A stretch of 42,715 nt of DNA, from positions 1 to 42,715 of the forward strand of contig JACJNV010000065.1 of assembly GCA_014695175.1 (NCBI GenBank), written 5' to 3'. Both the position numbers and the translations under genes were made by a program. Under the pieces are notes generated by a model. The model was not told the origin of the DNA and ran no database searches. It saw nothing but the letters and a program-made list of their open reading frames with translations. This DNA is from Microcoleus sp. FACHB-DQ6. GTDB lineage: Bacteria > Cyanobacteriota > Cyanobacteriia > Cyanobacteriales > Microcoleaceae. This document shows positions 16,830-25,672 of this stretch, piece by piece; the stretch's first letter is position 1, and each line of letters begins with the position of its first letter.

Positions 16830-17270
16830 TTACTGGTCGTAGCTGCCGCCGACGCCGATTTGGGTATTGTAGATTTTGGCATTAGTGATGGTCATATCTT
16901 CCATTGAGGCGCCGGATACGTCAGCGGTGTTAATGATGGCGGCGGTCAGATTTGCCCGATCGAGGTCTGCGTCATTTAAACTGGCATTAGTCAGGAAAAC
17001 TTGGGTTAAGTTAGCACTCGTCAAGTTAGCACCCGTCAAGTCAGCACCTTCGAGGTTGGCACTAGATAGGTTTGCTCCTCGTAAATTTGCTTCTCTCAAA
17101 TCAGCACCAATTAAATGAGCTCCCATTAAATCAGCTCCTGACAAGTCGCACTTAAAACATTGCCCGGTTGACAATAACTGTTTGACGTGAGCGGGATTTT
17201 CAGCGCGAGCCGGGCCGGCCAACAGTAGGGGAGTAATTAAAAAAGTAGCGGCTAATAGATTGCGTTTCAT
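16830..17270 (-). CDS. Secreted pentapeptide-repeat protein
   Basis: 146 residues. A signal peptide (MKRNLLAATFLITPLLLAGP, cleavage likely after ARA at residue 23) leads to a short Cys-containing segment (LLSTGQCFKCDLSGADL) and then about fifteen pentapeptide units of the type A(D/N)LxX (ADLMG AHLIG ADLRE ANLRG ANLSS). These fold into a right-handed beta helix. Lumenal or periplasmic pentapeptide proteins are common in cyanobacteria and mostly have no known role. The last 25 residues (ITNAKIYNTQIGVGGSYDQ) leave the repeat. Confidence 0.88.
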   Translation of the reverse strand: MKRNLLAATFLITPLLLAGPARAENPAHVKQLLSTGQCFKCDLSGADLMGAHLIGADLREANLRGANLSSANLEGADLTGANLTSANLTQVFLTNASLNDADLDRANLTAAIINTADVSGASMEDMTITNAKIYNTQIGVGGSYDQ

Positions 17271-17772
17271 AATCCCTTTTCCTCACAGACTCTGTATTCA
17301 AGTTCTTGTCTTGATATCTACAATCTTACCACGGTTGTTTTCGGAAGCTGCGATCTAATTCACAGATGGGCTGTGATATCGATTGCCCTCAACAACGCAT
17401 AGATGGTCTCGACAAGCTCGCAAAACATAATTTCGCAAAACTTAACACTGCCGAACTTAATACAGTGCCTTTTTGTAGTAACCTTTTCTAGGTTACCTAG
17501 GATAGGCAACAGATGCGTCTTTCTGAAGATGGAGATGATTCGCAATCCTATGGATGATTTTAGCGACGATCGTATCGCAAAAAGTTTACAAAAAATACCT
17601 TTTTTTTAATAAAAGTGTCACGAGACTGAAAAATTAATTTAAAATAAAGATAAGCTTATACCTTTATAGGTAGAGGAAAAGCAGTCACTGGCTTGATCCC
17701 CAGTCCAATCTCGGCTGCATTTTTAACAATAAATTTTAATTAGGTCTCAGCAGCGCCGTAAAAATCCACCTA
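17271..17772. other. Intergenic region upstream of the GGDEF-EAL gene
   Basis: About 500 bp with no convincing gene. GTAACCTTTTCTAGGTTAC (17478-17496) can form a short hairpin. The stretch 17600-17772 is likely the promoter and 5' leader of the GGDEF-EAL gene. I looked for a cyclic-di-GMP riboswitch consensus and did not find one. Confidence 0.5.
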
Positions 17773-20700
17773 GTGCTTGGAAAGCAGCACTTTTTTGGAA
17801 TGTCGCAGAGTCCACGCGATCGCAAAACTCAATTAAATATGCTCAAAAACGATTCCTCCAAGTATCTCCCAACCTTAGCTCAAGTAATTGACCGCTACCC
17901 CTTGACAGTTGCACCCGATACCCCACTAGCAGAAGTAATTACCCTGATGGGCCAACGGCGCGGAACTTGCTCTCTAAACCCAGACATTCCACCAACCGAT
18001 ATCTATCAGCCACTAACAGAAATAGCAAATCCCCCCACCTCAAGGGCATTTAGAGACGCGACAGGTATCTGCGTCTTTGTCGTGGAAGAATCCGTAGAAA
18101 AATTATCCTCGCACTCTGCTCCACATTCTCAATTGCAAGGAATCTTCACAGAAAGGGATCTTGTCGATTTGATTGCCTCGGGCAAAAACTTAAAAGGTAT
18201 CACCATTGCAGAAGTAATGAGGCAGCCTGCTGCAACTCTCACAAAATCCGAGACTCAAGACATTTTCAGCGCCCTAATTCTGCTGGGGCAACGAAGAACT
18301 AAGCATTTACCAATATTGGATAGTGAAGGTCAACTCTTAGGAGTAATTACCCCGGAAAGCATTCGCCAAGCCATGCTCAAACCGGCAAATATTTTAAAAA
18401 TGCGTCGCGTGAAAGAAGTAATGACCGCACAAGTCATTCAAGCACCTCGCTTTGCGTCAGTTAGGAGTTTAGCCGAGTTGATGGCGCAGCACCGCGTTAG
18501 CTGCGTAGTAATTACCGAATCAACAGAATTATCGAGAAATTTACCGTTCCCCATTCCAGTAGGTATAGTCACAGAACGGGATATTGTCGAATTTCAAGCT
18601 TTAGATATAGATTTGTCGAAAACGATCGCCCAAACTGTGATGAGTACCCCCTTATTTAGCCTCAAGCAAGAAGACTCGCTGTGGGTAGCTCATCAGGAAA
18701 TGCACCAGCGTTTAGTCCGCAGGTTAGTAGTAACGGGGGAACAGGGAGAACTCCTGGGAATAGTTACTCAAACCAACATACTTCGCGTACTTGACCCGAT
18801 GGAAATGTCCGGGGCGATCGATGTTCTGCACGATTCAGTGGCAGAAAGGACTAAGGAATTGCAAAAAGCGATCGCATCCCTCAGCTTGACTAACGCCAGA
18901 CTAGAAAGGGAAATTGCTACCCGCGTGCGGGCTGAGGCCAGGCTTCACCTTTTAGAATCTGCTGTAGTGAACGCTAACGACGCAATCGTGATTATGGATG
19001 CCGGAGACAGCGATATCTCCGACCCCACCATCATCTATGCCAACGAAGCTTTTACCCAAATGACGGGCTACCTATCCGAAGAAATCATCGGGAAAACCCC
19101 CAGTTGCTTGCGCGGCCCAGAAAGCGACCCAACCCAAGTCGCTAAAATTCGCCGTACTTTCTCTCGCCGAGAAGCCCTACGCCTGGAATTGATTAACTAC
19201 CGCAAAGACGGTTCAACATATTGGGTGGAACTCAACAGCGTACCCATTGCCGACACCTCCGGGAACGTTACCCACTGGGTGTCAGTGCAGCGAGATATTA
19301 CCGATCGCAAGCGCATGGAACAAGCATTTTTTGAAGAAAAAGAACTCGCTCAGGTTACTCTACAATCGATCGGCGATGGCGTCATCACTACTGACGCCGA
19401 CGGCTGCATTTCCACCCTGAATCCAGTTGCCGAAACACTCACGGGTTGGTCTACATTGGAAGCTAAAGGTTTGCCCCTCGCCAGCGTGCTGAGAATAGTT
19501 GACGAAACTACCAGGCGGCCGACCGAAAATATCGCTGAAATCGCTTTGTGCGAAGGTCGGATTGTTGACCAAGGACACAACAGCTTGCTGATTGACCGCA
19601 ACAACACCGAATTTGCGATCGACCACTGCGTCGCCCCCATCCACGCTAGCAGCGGCGAAATTGTCGGGGCCGTCGTTGTGTTTCGAGATGTCACGCAAGT
19701 GCGAACTCAAGCGCGGCAACTCACCTGGCAGGCAACTCATGACCCCCTGACGCAATTAGTCAACCGCCGGGAATTTGAGTACCAGCTAGAGCACGCCCTA
19801 CACGGCGCTCAAGGTTACGGGCAAGAACACGTGATGCTTTACCTGGATCTCGATCGCTTCAAAATAGTTAACGACACCTGCGGTCATGCTGCAGGGGACG
19901 AACTGCTGCGCCAAGTCAGCCAGCTATTTAAAAGCAATATCCGCAAAACCGATATTTTGGCGCGTCTGGGCGGCGATGAATTTGCTGTACTCCTGTATAG
20001 TTGTCCCGTCGAACGAGGATTGAATGTTGCTGAAACGCTGCTGCGAAGCATTCAGGGATTCCGGTTTGGGTGGCAGGACAAAACTTTTTCGATCGGCGTC
20101 AGTATCGGTTTGGTAGCAATCAATCCCAAAACAGCCTCGACATCTGCGATTTTGAGCGCGGCCGATATGGCCTGCTACGCTGCTAAAAATAGAGGTCGCA
20201 ACCGGGTGCAGGTTTATCAAGCAGGCGATCGAGAATTAATCAAACAGCACGGCGAAACCGAGTGGGTGGTGCAAATTCATCAAGCTTTAGAAGAGAATCG
20301 CTTTTGCTTGTATTCTCAGCCGATCGTACCTTTGCTCAACTCTCCAAACACCGGAACCCACTGCGAAATCCTCCTGCGCCTCCAGCTTGAAACTGGTGAG
20401 TTGGTGTCGCCGATGGCGTTTATTCCGGCGGCCGAACGCTACAACTTGATGCACGCGATCGACCGCTGGGTAATTCGCACTTTATTTAGCAATTTATCTA
20501 AAATTTTCACGGCAAATTTATTAGTCCAAAACCCTGGGGTAGACAGCGATAAAATAGTTACCTTCCCTGCTTGCTCTCTTTTGTCTAATCCGCAATCCTC
20601 ATTTGGCAAATATCCCAGCCTTTATTCAATCAACCTTTCTGGGGACAGCCTCAACGAAGAAAAGTTTATCCAGTTTATTCAGGAACAGTTTTCCATCCAT

Positions 20701-21165
20701 CAAATACCGCCGCAAATAATTTGTTTTGAAATTACAGAAACCGTGGCGATCGGTAATCTCACTAAGGCAGCCAGCTTGATTTGGCAACTCAAGGAACTAG
20801 GCTGCCAGTTTGCCTTGGACGACTTCGGCAGCGGAATGTCTTCCTTTGCTTACCTGAAAAGCTTGCCGGTTGATTATCTCAAAATAGACGGCAATTTTAT
20901 TAAGAACATTGTCGATAATCCTATTGATATCGCAATGGTGGAAGCTATTACCAAAATCGCTCACGTCATGGGAATTAAAACTATTGCCGAGTATGTTGAA
21001 AATCAAACAATTATGGATAAAATCAATGAACTAGGAGTAGATTACGCTCAAGGCTATCATTTGGGAAAACCTCAGCCTTGTAACTTCACATCTCCTATTT
21101 TAGAAGAAGTTTTGGGGGAGTTTCCTGTTAATTCTTTGGCTTTTGAGGCTAAGCTGGCTTGTTGA
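17773..21165 (+). CDS. CBS-PAS-GGDEF-EAL cyclic-di-GMP signalling protein
   Basis: 1130 residues, no membrane segments, probably cytoplasmic. Two CBS pairs (about 40-210 and 210-350; GIFTERDLVDLIASGK and GIVTERDIVEFQALDI) may bind adenine nucleotides. A coiled coil (about 355-395) leads to two PAS domains (about 395-510 with a PAC end, and 520-645). The GGDEF domain has its catalytic motif intact (733-737), with an RKTD inhibitory site five residues before it. The EAL domain has EIL in place of EAL at 865-867, keeps the Glu, and has DDFGSG at 1016-1021, KIDG and the QGYHLGKP end, so phosphodiesterase activity is plausible; about 40 extra residues sit inside it (near 925-955). Both synthesis and hydrolysis of c-di-GMP are possible. 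The start is uncertain: GTG 17773, ATG 17800 or ATG 17839. The stop abuts a dispersed repeat. Confidence 0.88.
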   Translation: MLGKQHFFGMSQSPRDRKTQLNMLKNDSSKYLPTLAQVIDRYPLTVAPDTPLAEVITLMGQRRGTCSLNPDIPPTDIYQPLTEIANPPTSRAFRDATGICVFVVEESVEKLSSHSAPHSQLQGIFTERDLVDLIASGKNLKGITIAEVMRQPAATLTKSETQDIFSALILLGQRRTKHLPILDSEGQLLGVITPESIRQAMLKPANILKMRRVKEVMTAQVIQAPRFASVRSLAELMAQHRVSCVVITESTELSRNLPFPIPVGIVTERDIVEFQALDIDLSKTIAQTVMSTPLFSLKQEDSLWVAHQEMHQRLVRRLVVTGEQGELLGIVTQTNILRVLDPMEMSGAIDVLHDSVAERTKELQKAIASLSLTNARLEREIATRVRAEARLHLLESAVVNANDAIVIMDAGDSDISDPTIIYANEAFTQMTGYLSEEIIGKTPSCLRGPESDPTQVAKIRRTFSRREALRLELINYRKDGSTYWVELNSVPIADTSGNVTHWVSVQRDITDRKRMEQAFFEEKELAQVTLQSIGDGVITTDADGCISTLNPVAETLTGWSTLEAKGLPLASVLRIVDETTRRPTENIAEIALCEGRIVDQGHNSLLIDRNNTEFAIDHCVAPIHASSGEIVGAVVVFRDVTQVRTQARQLTWQATHDPLTQLVNRREFEYQLEHALHGAQGYGQEHVMLYLDLDRFKIVNDTCGHAAGDELLRQVSQLFKSNIRKTDILARLGGDEFAVLLYSCPVERGLNVAETLLRSIQGFRFGWQDKTFSIGVSIGLVAINPKTASTSAILSAADMACYAAKNRGRNRVQVYQAGDRELIKQHGETEWVVQIHQALEENRFCLYSQPIVPLLNSPNTGTHCEILLRLQLETGELVSPMAFIPAAERYNLMHAIDRWVIRTLFSNLSKIFTANLLVQNPGVDSDKIVTFPACSLLSNPQSSFGKYPSLYSINLSGDSLNEEKFIQFIQEQFSIHQIPPQIICFEITETVAIGNLTKAASLIWQLKELGCQFALDDFGSGMSSFAYLKSLPVDYLKIDGNFIKNIVDNPIDIAMVEAITKIAHVMGIKTIAEYVENQTIMDKINELGVDYAQGYHLGKPQPCNFTSPILEEVLGEFPVNSLAFEAKLAC

Positions 21166-21240
21166 AGAAGGAAGTTGGGCAACGAGCAAGCAGTGGGATG
21201 TAACGGATTTAACGGAGGGATGTGGAGGGATGAAGGAAAA
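21164..21240 (+). repeat. Dispersed TAACGGATG-type repeat, degenerate copy 3
   Basis: GAAGAAGGAAGTTGGGCAAC begins at the stop codon of the GGDEF-EAL gene and is followed by GATGTAACGGATTTAACGGA. It shares the GAAGTTxGGCAAC and TAACGGAT words with copies 1 and 2 but has drifted further. Confidence 0.55.
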
Positions 21241-21386
21241 GGGAGATTTTAAGTTCTCACATCGTTTACTGTTGTTTCAAAATGATTTAACCGCAGAGAC
21301 CGCAGAGGGGGCTGAGTCTCTAGAAGAGAGAGGTGAATAATTCTGATACCAACGAATTTGATATCAGATCAATTCCCCATTCCCCA

Positions 21387-21626
21387 CTACCCATTACCTT
21401 CGACATTACTTTCCGCCGGTTCAATGTACTGACTGTCTAACAAAAAAGCACCTTTTTCAAAGCGAATTCCCCAATAATTGCCGGGACGCCGATCGATCAC
21501 AACGCCTTCAGCGCCGATCGCAATTAAATTCGCAGGCCGCAGCATCGGCATCGGTTCGGCAGTTTTGACGTAAGGCGGCATCGCCACAACTCGGACTTTT
21601 TGACCCATTGTAAATTCTTTTTCCAT
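21387..21626 (-). CDS. sipA: SipA regulatory protein (DUF3148), partner of NblS histidine kinase
   Basis: 79 residues, the normal length. VRVVAMPPYVKTAEPMPMLR and then EGVVIDRRPGNYWGIRFEKG with AFLLDSQYIE form the small SH3-like barrel of SipA. In Synechococcus this protein binds the NblS (Hik33) kinase and raises its activity in high-light and stress signalling; that role is taken from the family. The start MEKEFTMGQ has AAAGGT just upstream. No two-component gene is next to it. Confidence 0.85.
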   Translation of the reverse strand: MEKEFTMGQKVRVVAMPPYVKTAEPMPMLRPANLIAIGAEGVVIDRRPGNYWGIRFEKGAFLLDSQYIEPAESNVEGNG

Positions 21627-21911
21627 GACCTTTATTCCCTAAAAAAACACGGCGATAAAGGAATTTTAACACGGATACGCGGATGGATTTAATTATCTTA
21701 CTATCTGTCCAATGTTAGGGAGTTTTACAAGTTTGGGTTTATTCTATAAATTCAAACAAATTTCAGTCCCCAAGGCGGAAAAGGTAGTGTGTCACCTTTC
21801 GCCCGTTGGCGCGGATAGGAAAAAAATGTTTCTGTTTGATTGATTAATGGATTAGGGATGGATAAGAAAAGGGAGAATTATGAAGCGTAATTAAGGGAAT
21901 AACCGCCAAAA

Positions 21912-22115
21912 TTATTGATATTTTAGGCTTCCATCTTCGTTATATTCAAGTTCATAATATTTTCCCCCTAACCCTAAGTCATAAACACATCGTTGGTAGT
22001 TTTTGGCTCCCATATCGAAAGGGTTAGTCCTGTTCAATCTTGCCCATTCAGCTATCTTTAGCTGGTTAGTTACCCCTGAAGCATCGGCTACGGTTTTGAC
22101 AATCCAATCAAACAT
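21912..22115 (-). CDS. Small protein of unknown function
   Basis: 67 residues (MFDWIVKTVADASGVTNQ to YNEDGSLKYQ), a mix of helix-prone N-terminus and polar, Tyr-rich C-terminus, with no membrane segment. I do not recognise the family. GAGGAAAAAA directly before the ATG is a good purine-rich ribosome site, so I take it as real. The leader plus start codon is duplicated just upstream (22106-22140 and 22171-22206), creating a five-codon ORF (see 22163-22180). Confidence 0.6.
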   Translation of the reverse strand: MFDWIVKTVADASGVTNQLKIAEWARLNRTNPFDMGAKNYQRCVYDLGLGGKYYELEYNEDGSLKYQ

Positions 22116-22206
22116 TTTTTTCCTCTAAGCTGTCTCTCACTCTAGATTAGCTATATATTCACCTATAGGCAATCAAACATTTTTTTTCCTCTAAGCTGTA
22201 TCTCAC
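22106..22206 (-). repeat. Direct duplication of a leader with ribosome site and start codon
   Basis: Two near-identical 35-36 bp copies (22106-22140 and 22171-22206) lie 65 bp apart. Each contains, on the minus strand, CTTAGAGGAAAAAA followed by ATGTTTGATT. The proximal copy starts the 67-residue gene; the distal copy leads into ATG TTT GAT TGC CTA TAG. They differ by one T in the run and one base near the end. Confidence 0.85.
22163..22180 (-). CDS. Five-codon upstream ORF (MFDCL) made by the leader duplication
   Basis: ATG at 22180, stop TAG at 22163-22165, with GAGGAAAAAA directly upstream, the same ribosome site as the real gene. It ends 47 bases before the downstream start. Whether it is translated or affects the downstream gene is unknown. 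Confidence 0.4.
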   Translation of the reverse strand: MFDCL

Positions 22207-22306
22207 CCCTAACTCGGACGATCGCCCGTAACACCCCTGACCGATCGCGCTACAATTGTCAATCGGGATGAAAATGGCTGATTAGGAAAGTAGAGGAGTA
22301 GGTGTT

Positions 22307-22741
22307 ATGGCTACAAGTCGTCGCATTGAGCGTGTAGCTTCAATGATTAAACGGGAAGTCAGCCTGATGTTGCTGAATGGAATCAAGGACGACCGGGTAG
22401 GTGCCGGTATGGTTAGCGTTACCGATGTAATTGTTTCGGGAGACCTTCAGCATACAAAAATTTTTGTCAGCATCTACGGTACTGATGAGGCAAAGGCTGA
22501 GACTATGGAGGGTTTGAAATCTGCAACTAGCTACGTCCGCAGCCAGTTGGGCCAACGATTGCAACTGCGCCGCACGCCGGAAGTGATTTTTCTCGAAGAC
22601 CATTCTTTGGAACGGGGCGATAAAATGTTGATACTGCTGAATCAGCTTTCTGCCGATCGCAAACCCGGTATGTTTGATGACGAAGAATTGGCGGATGGCA
22701 ATGAAAATGATGATGATGATTTAGAAGCAGACGAAGATTAG
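22307..22741 (+). CDS. rbfA: Ribosome-binding factor A
   Basis: 144 residues. Binds the 30S subunit and helps mature 16S rRNA, in the cytoplasm. [19 protein letters not shown] is the conserved N-terminal helix, and the type-II KH fold follows ([20 protein letters not shown], then the [20 protein letters not shown] segment). The C-terminus is an acidic tail ([20 protein letters not shown]), as in other cyanobacteria. GTAGAGGAG lies 9 bases before the ATG. The stop overlaps by one base the GTG of the following glycoside hydrolase frame, so the two may be co-translated. Confidence 0.93.
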   Translation: MATSRRIERVASMIKREVSLMLLNGIKDDRVGAGMVSVTDVIVSGDLQHTKIFVSIYGTDEAKAETMEGLKSATSYVRSQLGQRLQLRRTPEVIFLEDHSLERGDKMLILLNQLSADRKPGMFDDEELADGNENDDDDLEADED

Positions 22742-24474
22742 TGTCTGAAGGTAGTCAACAGTCAGCAGTCAACAGTCCACAGTCAACAGTCAACAGTCCA
22801 CAGTCCACAGTCCACAATTTCCCATTACCCATGATTGACAATCTTTCCTTACCAGAACTGGTGGCCCAGATGTTCGTGGTGCGCGCTTCTGGCTGCTTGT
22901 TCGACCACCAAATTCGCTATCCCGAATGGGAACCAACTTCCAGCAAACTCCGCTATTATCTGGAAAAGTTGGGCGTCGGCGGTGTGATTTTGGTCGGGGG
23001 AAGTGCTGCGGAGTTGGCAGTTCGATCGCACCAATTGCAGTCTTGGGCTAAGTTTCCGCTGCTGCTGGCGGCTGATATTGAAGAAGGTGTCGGCCAGCGG
23101 TTCGCGGGGGCGACTTGGTTCGGGCCGCCGATGGCGATTGCTGAAGTGGCGCGACACGATGCAGGTAAAGCCGATCGATATGCTGAACAAATGGGCGCTG
23201 TCACTGCGATCGAAGCTAGGGCGATCGGTCTAAATTGGATTTTCGGACCAGTGGTTGATGTTAACAACAATCCCGACAATCCTGTGATTAACGTCCGCGC
23301 TTTTGGCGAGACACCGGAAATTGTCGGGAAATTAGCCGCTGCTTTTATTCGGGGCGCAGGTCAACACCCGGTTTTGACTACAGCTAAGCATTTTCCCGGC
23401 CACGGAGACACGGCGGTTGATTCTCACTTGGAATTGCCGGTTTTGCCGCATTCGCCAGCGAGATTGGCCCAGGTGGAGTTACCTCCTTTTGTTGAGGCGA
23501 TCGCCGCTGGGGCCGATGCTGTGATGAGTGCTCACTTGCTGATTCCGGCTTGGGATGCTGAGTTTCCTGCTACTCTTTCTCGCAAAATTTTGATCGGGAA
23601 GCTGCGAGAAGAGTTGGGATTTGAAGGTTTGATCGTGACGGATGCTTTGGTGATGGGTGCGATCGCCAATAAGTACGGCACTAATGAAGCTGCTGTTTTG
23701 GCGGCTGAGGCTGGTGCTGATGTTTTGCTGATGCCGCTTGACCCGGAAGGGGCGATTCTGGCTGTCTGCGAAGCTGTTACTCAAGGGCGGCTTTGTATAT
23801 CACAAATCAAGGAATCAGTCAAGCGAATTTGGAAAGCGAAAATAAAGGTGGGTATGTCGATTTCTGACCCCCCCCAACCCCCCCTTGCTAAGGGGGGGAG
23901 CAAGAATTTACAATCCCTGGAGTCGATCGACTTAAGTTTGCTGGCAAATCCACAGGCAAGGTCCACTGCTGCCGATATTTTGCGAGATTCTTTGAAATTT
24001 GGAGGTTCTCTGCCTTTAGTGGCTAAAAAGCCCTCAGAAAACCAGCTTTTGCGGAATTTGATTGTTGTAGATGATGTTTTGGGGTGCGAGTTTTTGGGCA
24101 ACCACACTCCCGCGATCGCCATTCCCGCTAAGTATGGTTACGAATTGCAACTAATTGACGATCGCACAGGCGCGATCGCTGAAAATACAGGTGCAGAGCA
24201 TTTTTCTCCGACGCTGCTGCAAATTTTCATTCGCGGCAATTGCTTCCGAGGCAGTGCTGGTTTGACCGAAGCAGCTCAAGATTGGTTTAAGAAATTATTA
24301 AAGACGGGTGAACTGCAAGCTGTATTAATTTACGGAAGCCCCTACGTTTTAGAGCAATTTTTACCACACTTGCCTCCGAGTATTCCTTATGTATTCTGTT
24401 TTGGGCAGATGCCGGCCGCGCAATCTCTCGCTCTAGAATTGCTGTTCGGCATTAACGAAACTGGTAATGCTTGA
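22741..24474 (+). CDS. Glycoside hydrolase family 3, NagZ-like beta-N-acetylhexosaminidase
   Basis: 577 residues from GTG 22741, or 547 from ATG 22831 (MIDNLSLPELVAQMFVVRAS), where family similarity begins. KHFPGHGDTAVDSHLELPVL is the NagZ-type catalytic His loop and LIVTDALVMGAIANKYG carries the nucleophile Asp. The barrel ends near residue 370 and a second alpha/beta domain of about 200 residues follows. The likely role is cutting N-acetylglucosamine from muropeptides during wall recycling. The 30 residues before MIDNLS (SQQSAVNSPQSTVNSPQS and so on) are coded by a CAGTCAA/CAGTCCA heptamer array, so the true start may be 22831; there is no SD at either. A second repeat, coding DPPQPPLAKGGSK, is inserted in frame at about 23867-23904. 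Confidence 0.85.
   Translation: MSEGSQQSAVNSPQSTVNSPQSTVHNFPLPMIDNLSLPELVAQMFVVRASGCLFDHQIRYPEWEPTSSKLRYYLEKLGVGGVILVGGSAAELAVRSHQLQSWAKFPLLLAADIEEGVGQRFAGATWFGPPMAIAEVARHDAGKADRYAEQMGAVTAIEARAIGLNWIFGPVVDVNNNPDNPVINVRAFGETPEIVGKLAAAFIRGAGQHPVLTTAKHFPGHGDTAVDSHLELPVLPHSPARLAQVELPPFVEAIAAGADAVMSAHLLIPAWDAEFPATLSRKILIGKLREELGFEGLIVTDALVMGAIANKYGTNEAAVLAAEAGADVLLMPLDPEGAILAVCEAVTQGRLCISQIKESVKRIWKAKIKVGMSISDPPQPPLAKGGSKNLQSLESIDLSLLANPQARSTAADILRDSLKFGGSLPLVAKKPSENQLLRNLIVVDDVLGCEFLGNHTPAIAIPAKYGYELQLIDDRTGAIAENTGAEHFSPTLLQIFIRGNCFRGSAGLTEAAQDWFKKLLKTGELQAVLIYGSPYVLEQFLPHLPPSIPYVFCFGQMPAAQSLALELLFGINETGNA
22751..22817. repeat. CAGTCAA/CAGTCCA heptamer array
   Basis: Roughly nine tandem 7-base units right after the rbfA stop. 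In the long reading frame they encode SQQSAVNSPQSTVNSPQST. Arrays of the same type (different word) separate the ribosomal protein genes at 38.5-42.5 kb. Confidence 0.8.
23867..23904. repeat. Palindromic repeat inserted in frame in the glycoside hydrolase gene
   Basis: C-rich tract, then CCCCCCCTTGCTAAGGGGGG, a palindrome of a kind common between cyanobacterial genes. Here it lies inside the coding frame and adds about 13 residues (DPPQPPLAKGGSK) at the end of the catalytic barrel. It neither shifts the frame nor adds a stop. Confidence 0.7.
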
Positions 24475-24962
24475 GTTGCCGGACTCCTGAATCTTTCCTT
24501 TGCTGCTTGCTACCTCAAGATTTAAATTCATCAACCCGGTTTCTCGCGAGAAATTCTACCTTTGGGGGGGGGGAAGCATCCAGAAACCGGGAATCGGGCT
24601 TTAGTGCGTAAGTCTCGAAGGGATACCAATTTCAAAAAAGAATGCAACTGTAGGCAAGCTACAAACCCATATCCAGTCATTCATTCGCAATTCTAAAATC
24701 TAAAATCGCTCGACTGAGGTCTGAAATATAGAAGGGTATGAGCTTTGCAACAGATCCACCTGTTAGCCGGAAAAATGTGCCGCGTCTCTACCTCCCAAGA
24801 CTGATTCGATCACTTATTCCTCATTGCTAGAATTTTTTTCACTTAACCGTAGTGAATTGTATACCTCTATACTGACAAAATTTAACTTACATATCCGGAA
24901 TTTTGGATTATATTATTACAAAGGTCATAATTTTTTTTTTACTAAAACCTTGAGGGCGCATT
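24475..24962. other. Intergenic region with CCGG repeat hairpin
   Basis: CCCGGTTTCT (24535-24544) and AGAAACCGGG (24582-24591) are inverted arms around a 37-base loop with a run of ten or so G; inside is the palindrome TTTCTCGCGAGAAA. GTGCGTAAGTC follows at 24604. It may serve as the terminator of the glycoside hydrolase gene. The AT-rich part 24825-24955 should hold the promoter of the next gene. Confidence 0.55.
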
Positions 24963-25193
24963 ATGATTCAGTCAAGTATCAAAATCAAATACTCTTTAGA
25001 TGTCATCCAGGATGAAGCCCGTCACCTCGTACACGAGGGCGTGCTGAGCCGCCAACAGCCTATCTACACGCTCTGCCAATTCATCCCGCCCCGGGAATGG
25101 GCTTGCGTGGAGTGCGAGCTAGAAAAATGCGACTTCTTGCTGCGCGATCGCATCGCCGACCTGATCGGTTCTGAAAACTGGGACAATGACTAA
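24963..25193 (+). CDS. DUF4327-like cyanobacterial protein
   Basis: 76 residues (MIQSSIKIKYSLDVIQDE to LIGSENWDND). The stretch LSRQQPIYTLCQFIPPREWA and CVECELEKCDFLLRDRIADL closely resembles the small cyanobacterial family I know as DUF4327. Three Cys lie in CQFIPPREWACVECELEKC, which might bind a metal, but this is unproven. No function is known. It is monocistronic, with an AT-rich upstream region. Confidence 0.75.
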   Translation: MIQSSIKIKYSLDVIQDEARHLVHEGVLSRQQPIYTLCQFIPPREWACVECELEKCDFLLRDRIADLIGSENWDND

Positions 25194-25267
25194 AGTTTGG
25201 TTCTTTTAAATAAGTTTGCAAATCACTTTGCAAGTAAACTCCGGCTGTATTAAAGACTCTTGATTCT

Positions 25268-25672
25268 TTAATGCTGGGAATTTTTGACACGCAAATTTTC
25301 CAATTCGGTTCTCAGCGCTGCCATCTGTGCAGTTAATTCTTCAATCTCTAGCTTTACGTTAGGCTGTACAACCGACTCGGGAGGAGCATCAGTCGTTGCA
25401 TCCGATTGCTTGGGCGAGACAGATTCGCTCTCTGCATTCTCCCGATCGTCCGGTTGAGAGAAAATAGTATCTACAAAATTCCGGGCTTCTCGCTCAGTCA
25501 TTTCTCCTTTTTCCAGCAGCTCATCGGCTAGCTGGCCAAAATCTGACTTCAGTTTGTCAAGATTTTCTTCTCGCTTCAGGGGATCTTGCAATGTCTCAAT
25601 TAAAAAGGAAGTTGCACCTAAAGTTAGGTGAAATCCTGTGTGCAGCATTTGAGTCAGGTTGTCGGGGTTCAT
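25268..25672 (-). CDS. Phasin-like coiled-coil protein, function unknown
   Basis: 134 residues. The N-terminal part (FHLTLGATSFLIETLQDPLK to MTEREARNFVDTIF) resembles small phasin-like helical proteins of cyanobacteria with a GELAEKGEMTEREA-type segment. A Ser/Asp-rich linker (DRENAESESVSPKQSDATTD) leads to a C-terminal coiled coil (LEIEELTAQMAALRTELENL). A role on polyhydroxyalkanoate granules would follow from phasin membership, but that membership is uncertain. Confidence 0.65.
   Translation of the reverse strand: MNPDNLTQMLHTGFHLTLGATSFLIETLQDPLKREENLDKLKSDFGQLADELLEKGEMTEREARNFVDTIFSQPDDRENAESESVSPKQSDATTDAPPESVVQPNVKLEIEELTAQMAALRTELENLRVKNSQH

Noticed and set aside
17360..17609. Short overlapping frames on both strands upstream of the GGDEF-EAL gene
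   Set aside because: They overlap each other, lack a ribosome site and show no protein-like pattern.
17600..17772. Possible cyclic-di-GMP riboswitch before the GGDEF-EAL gene
   Set aside because: The conserved core and tetraloop receptor of the known classes could not be found.
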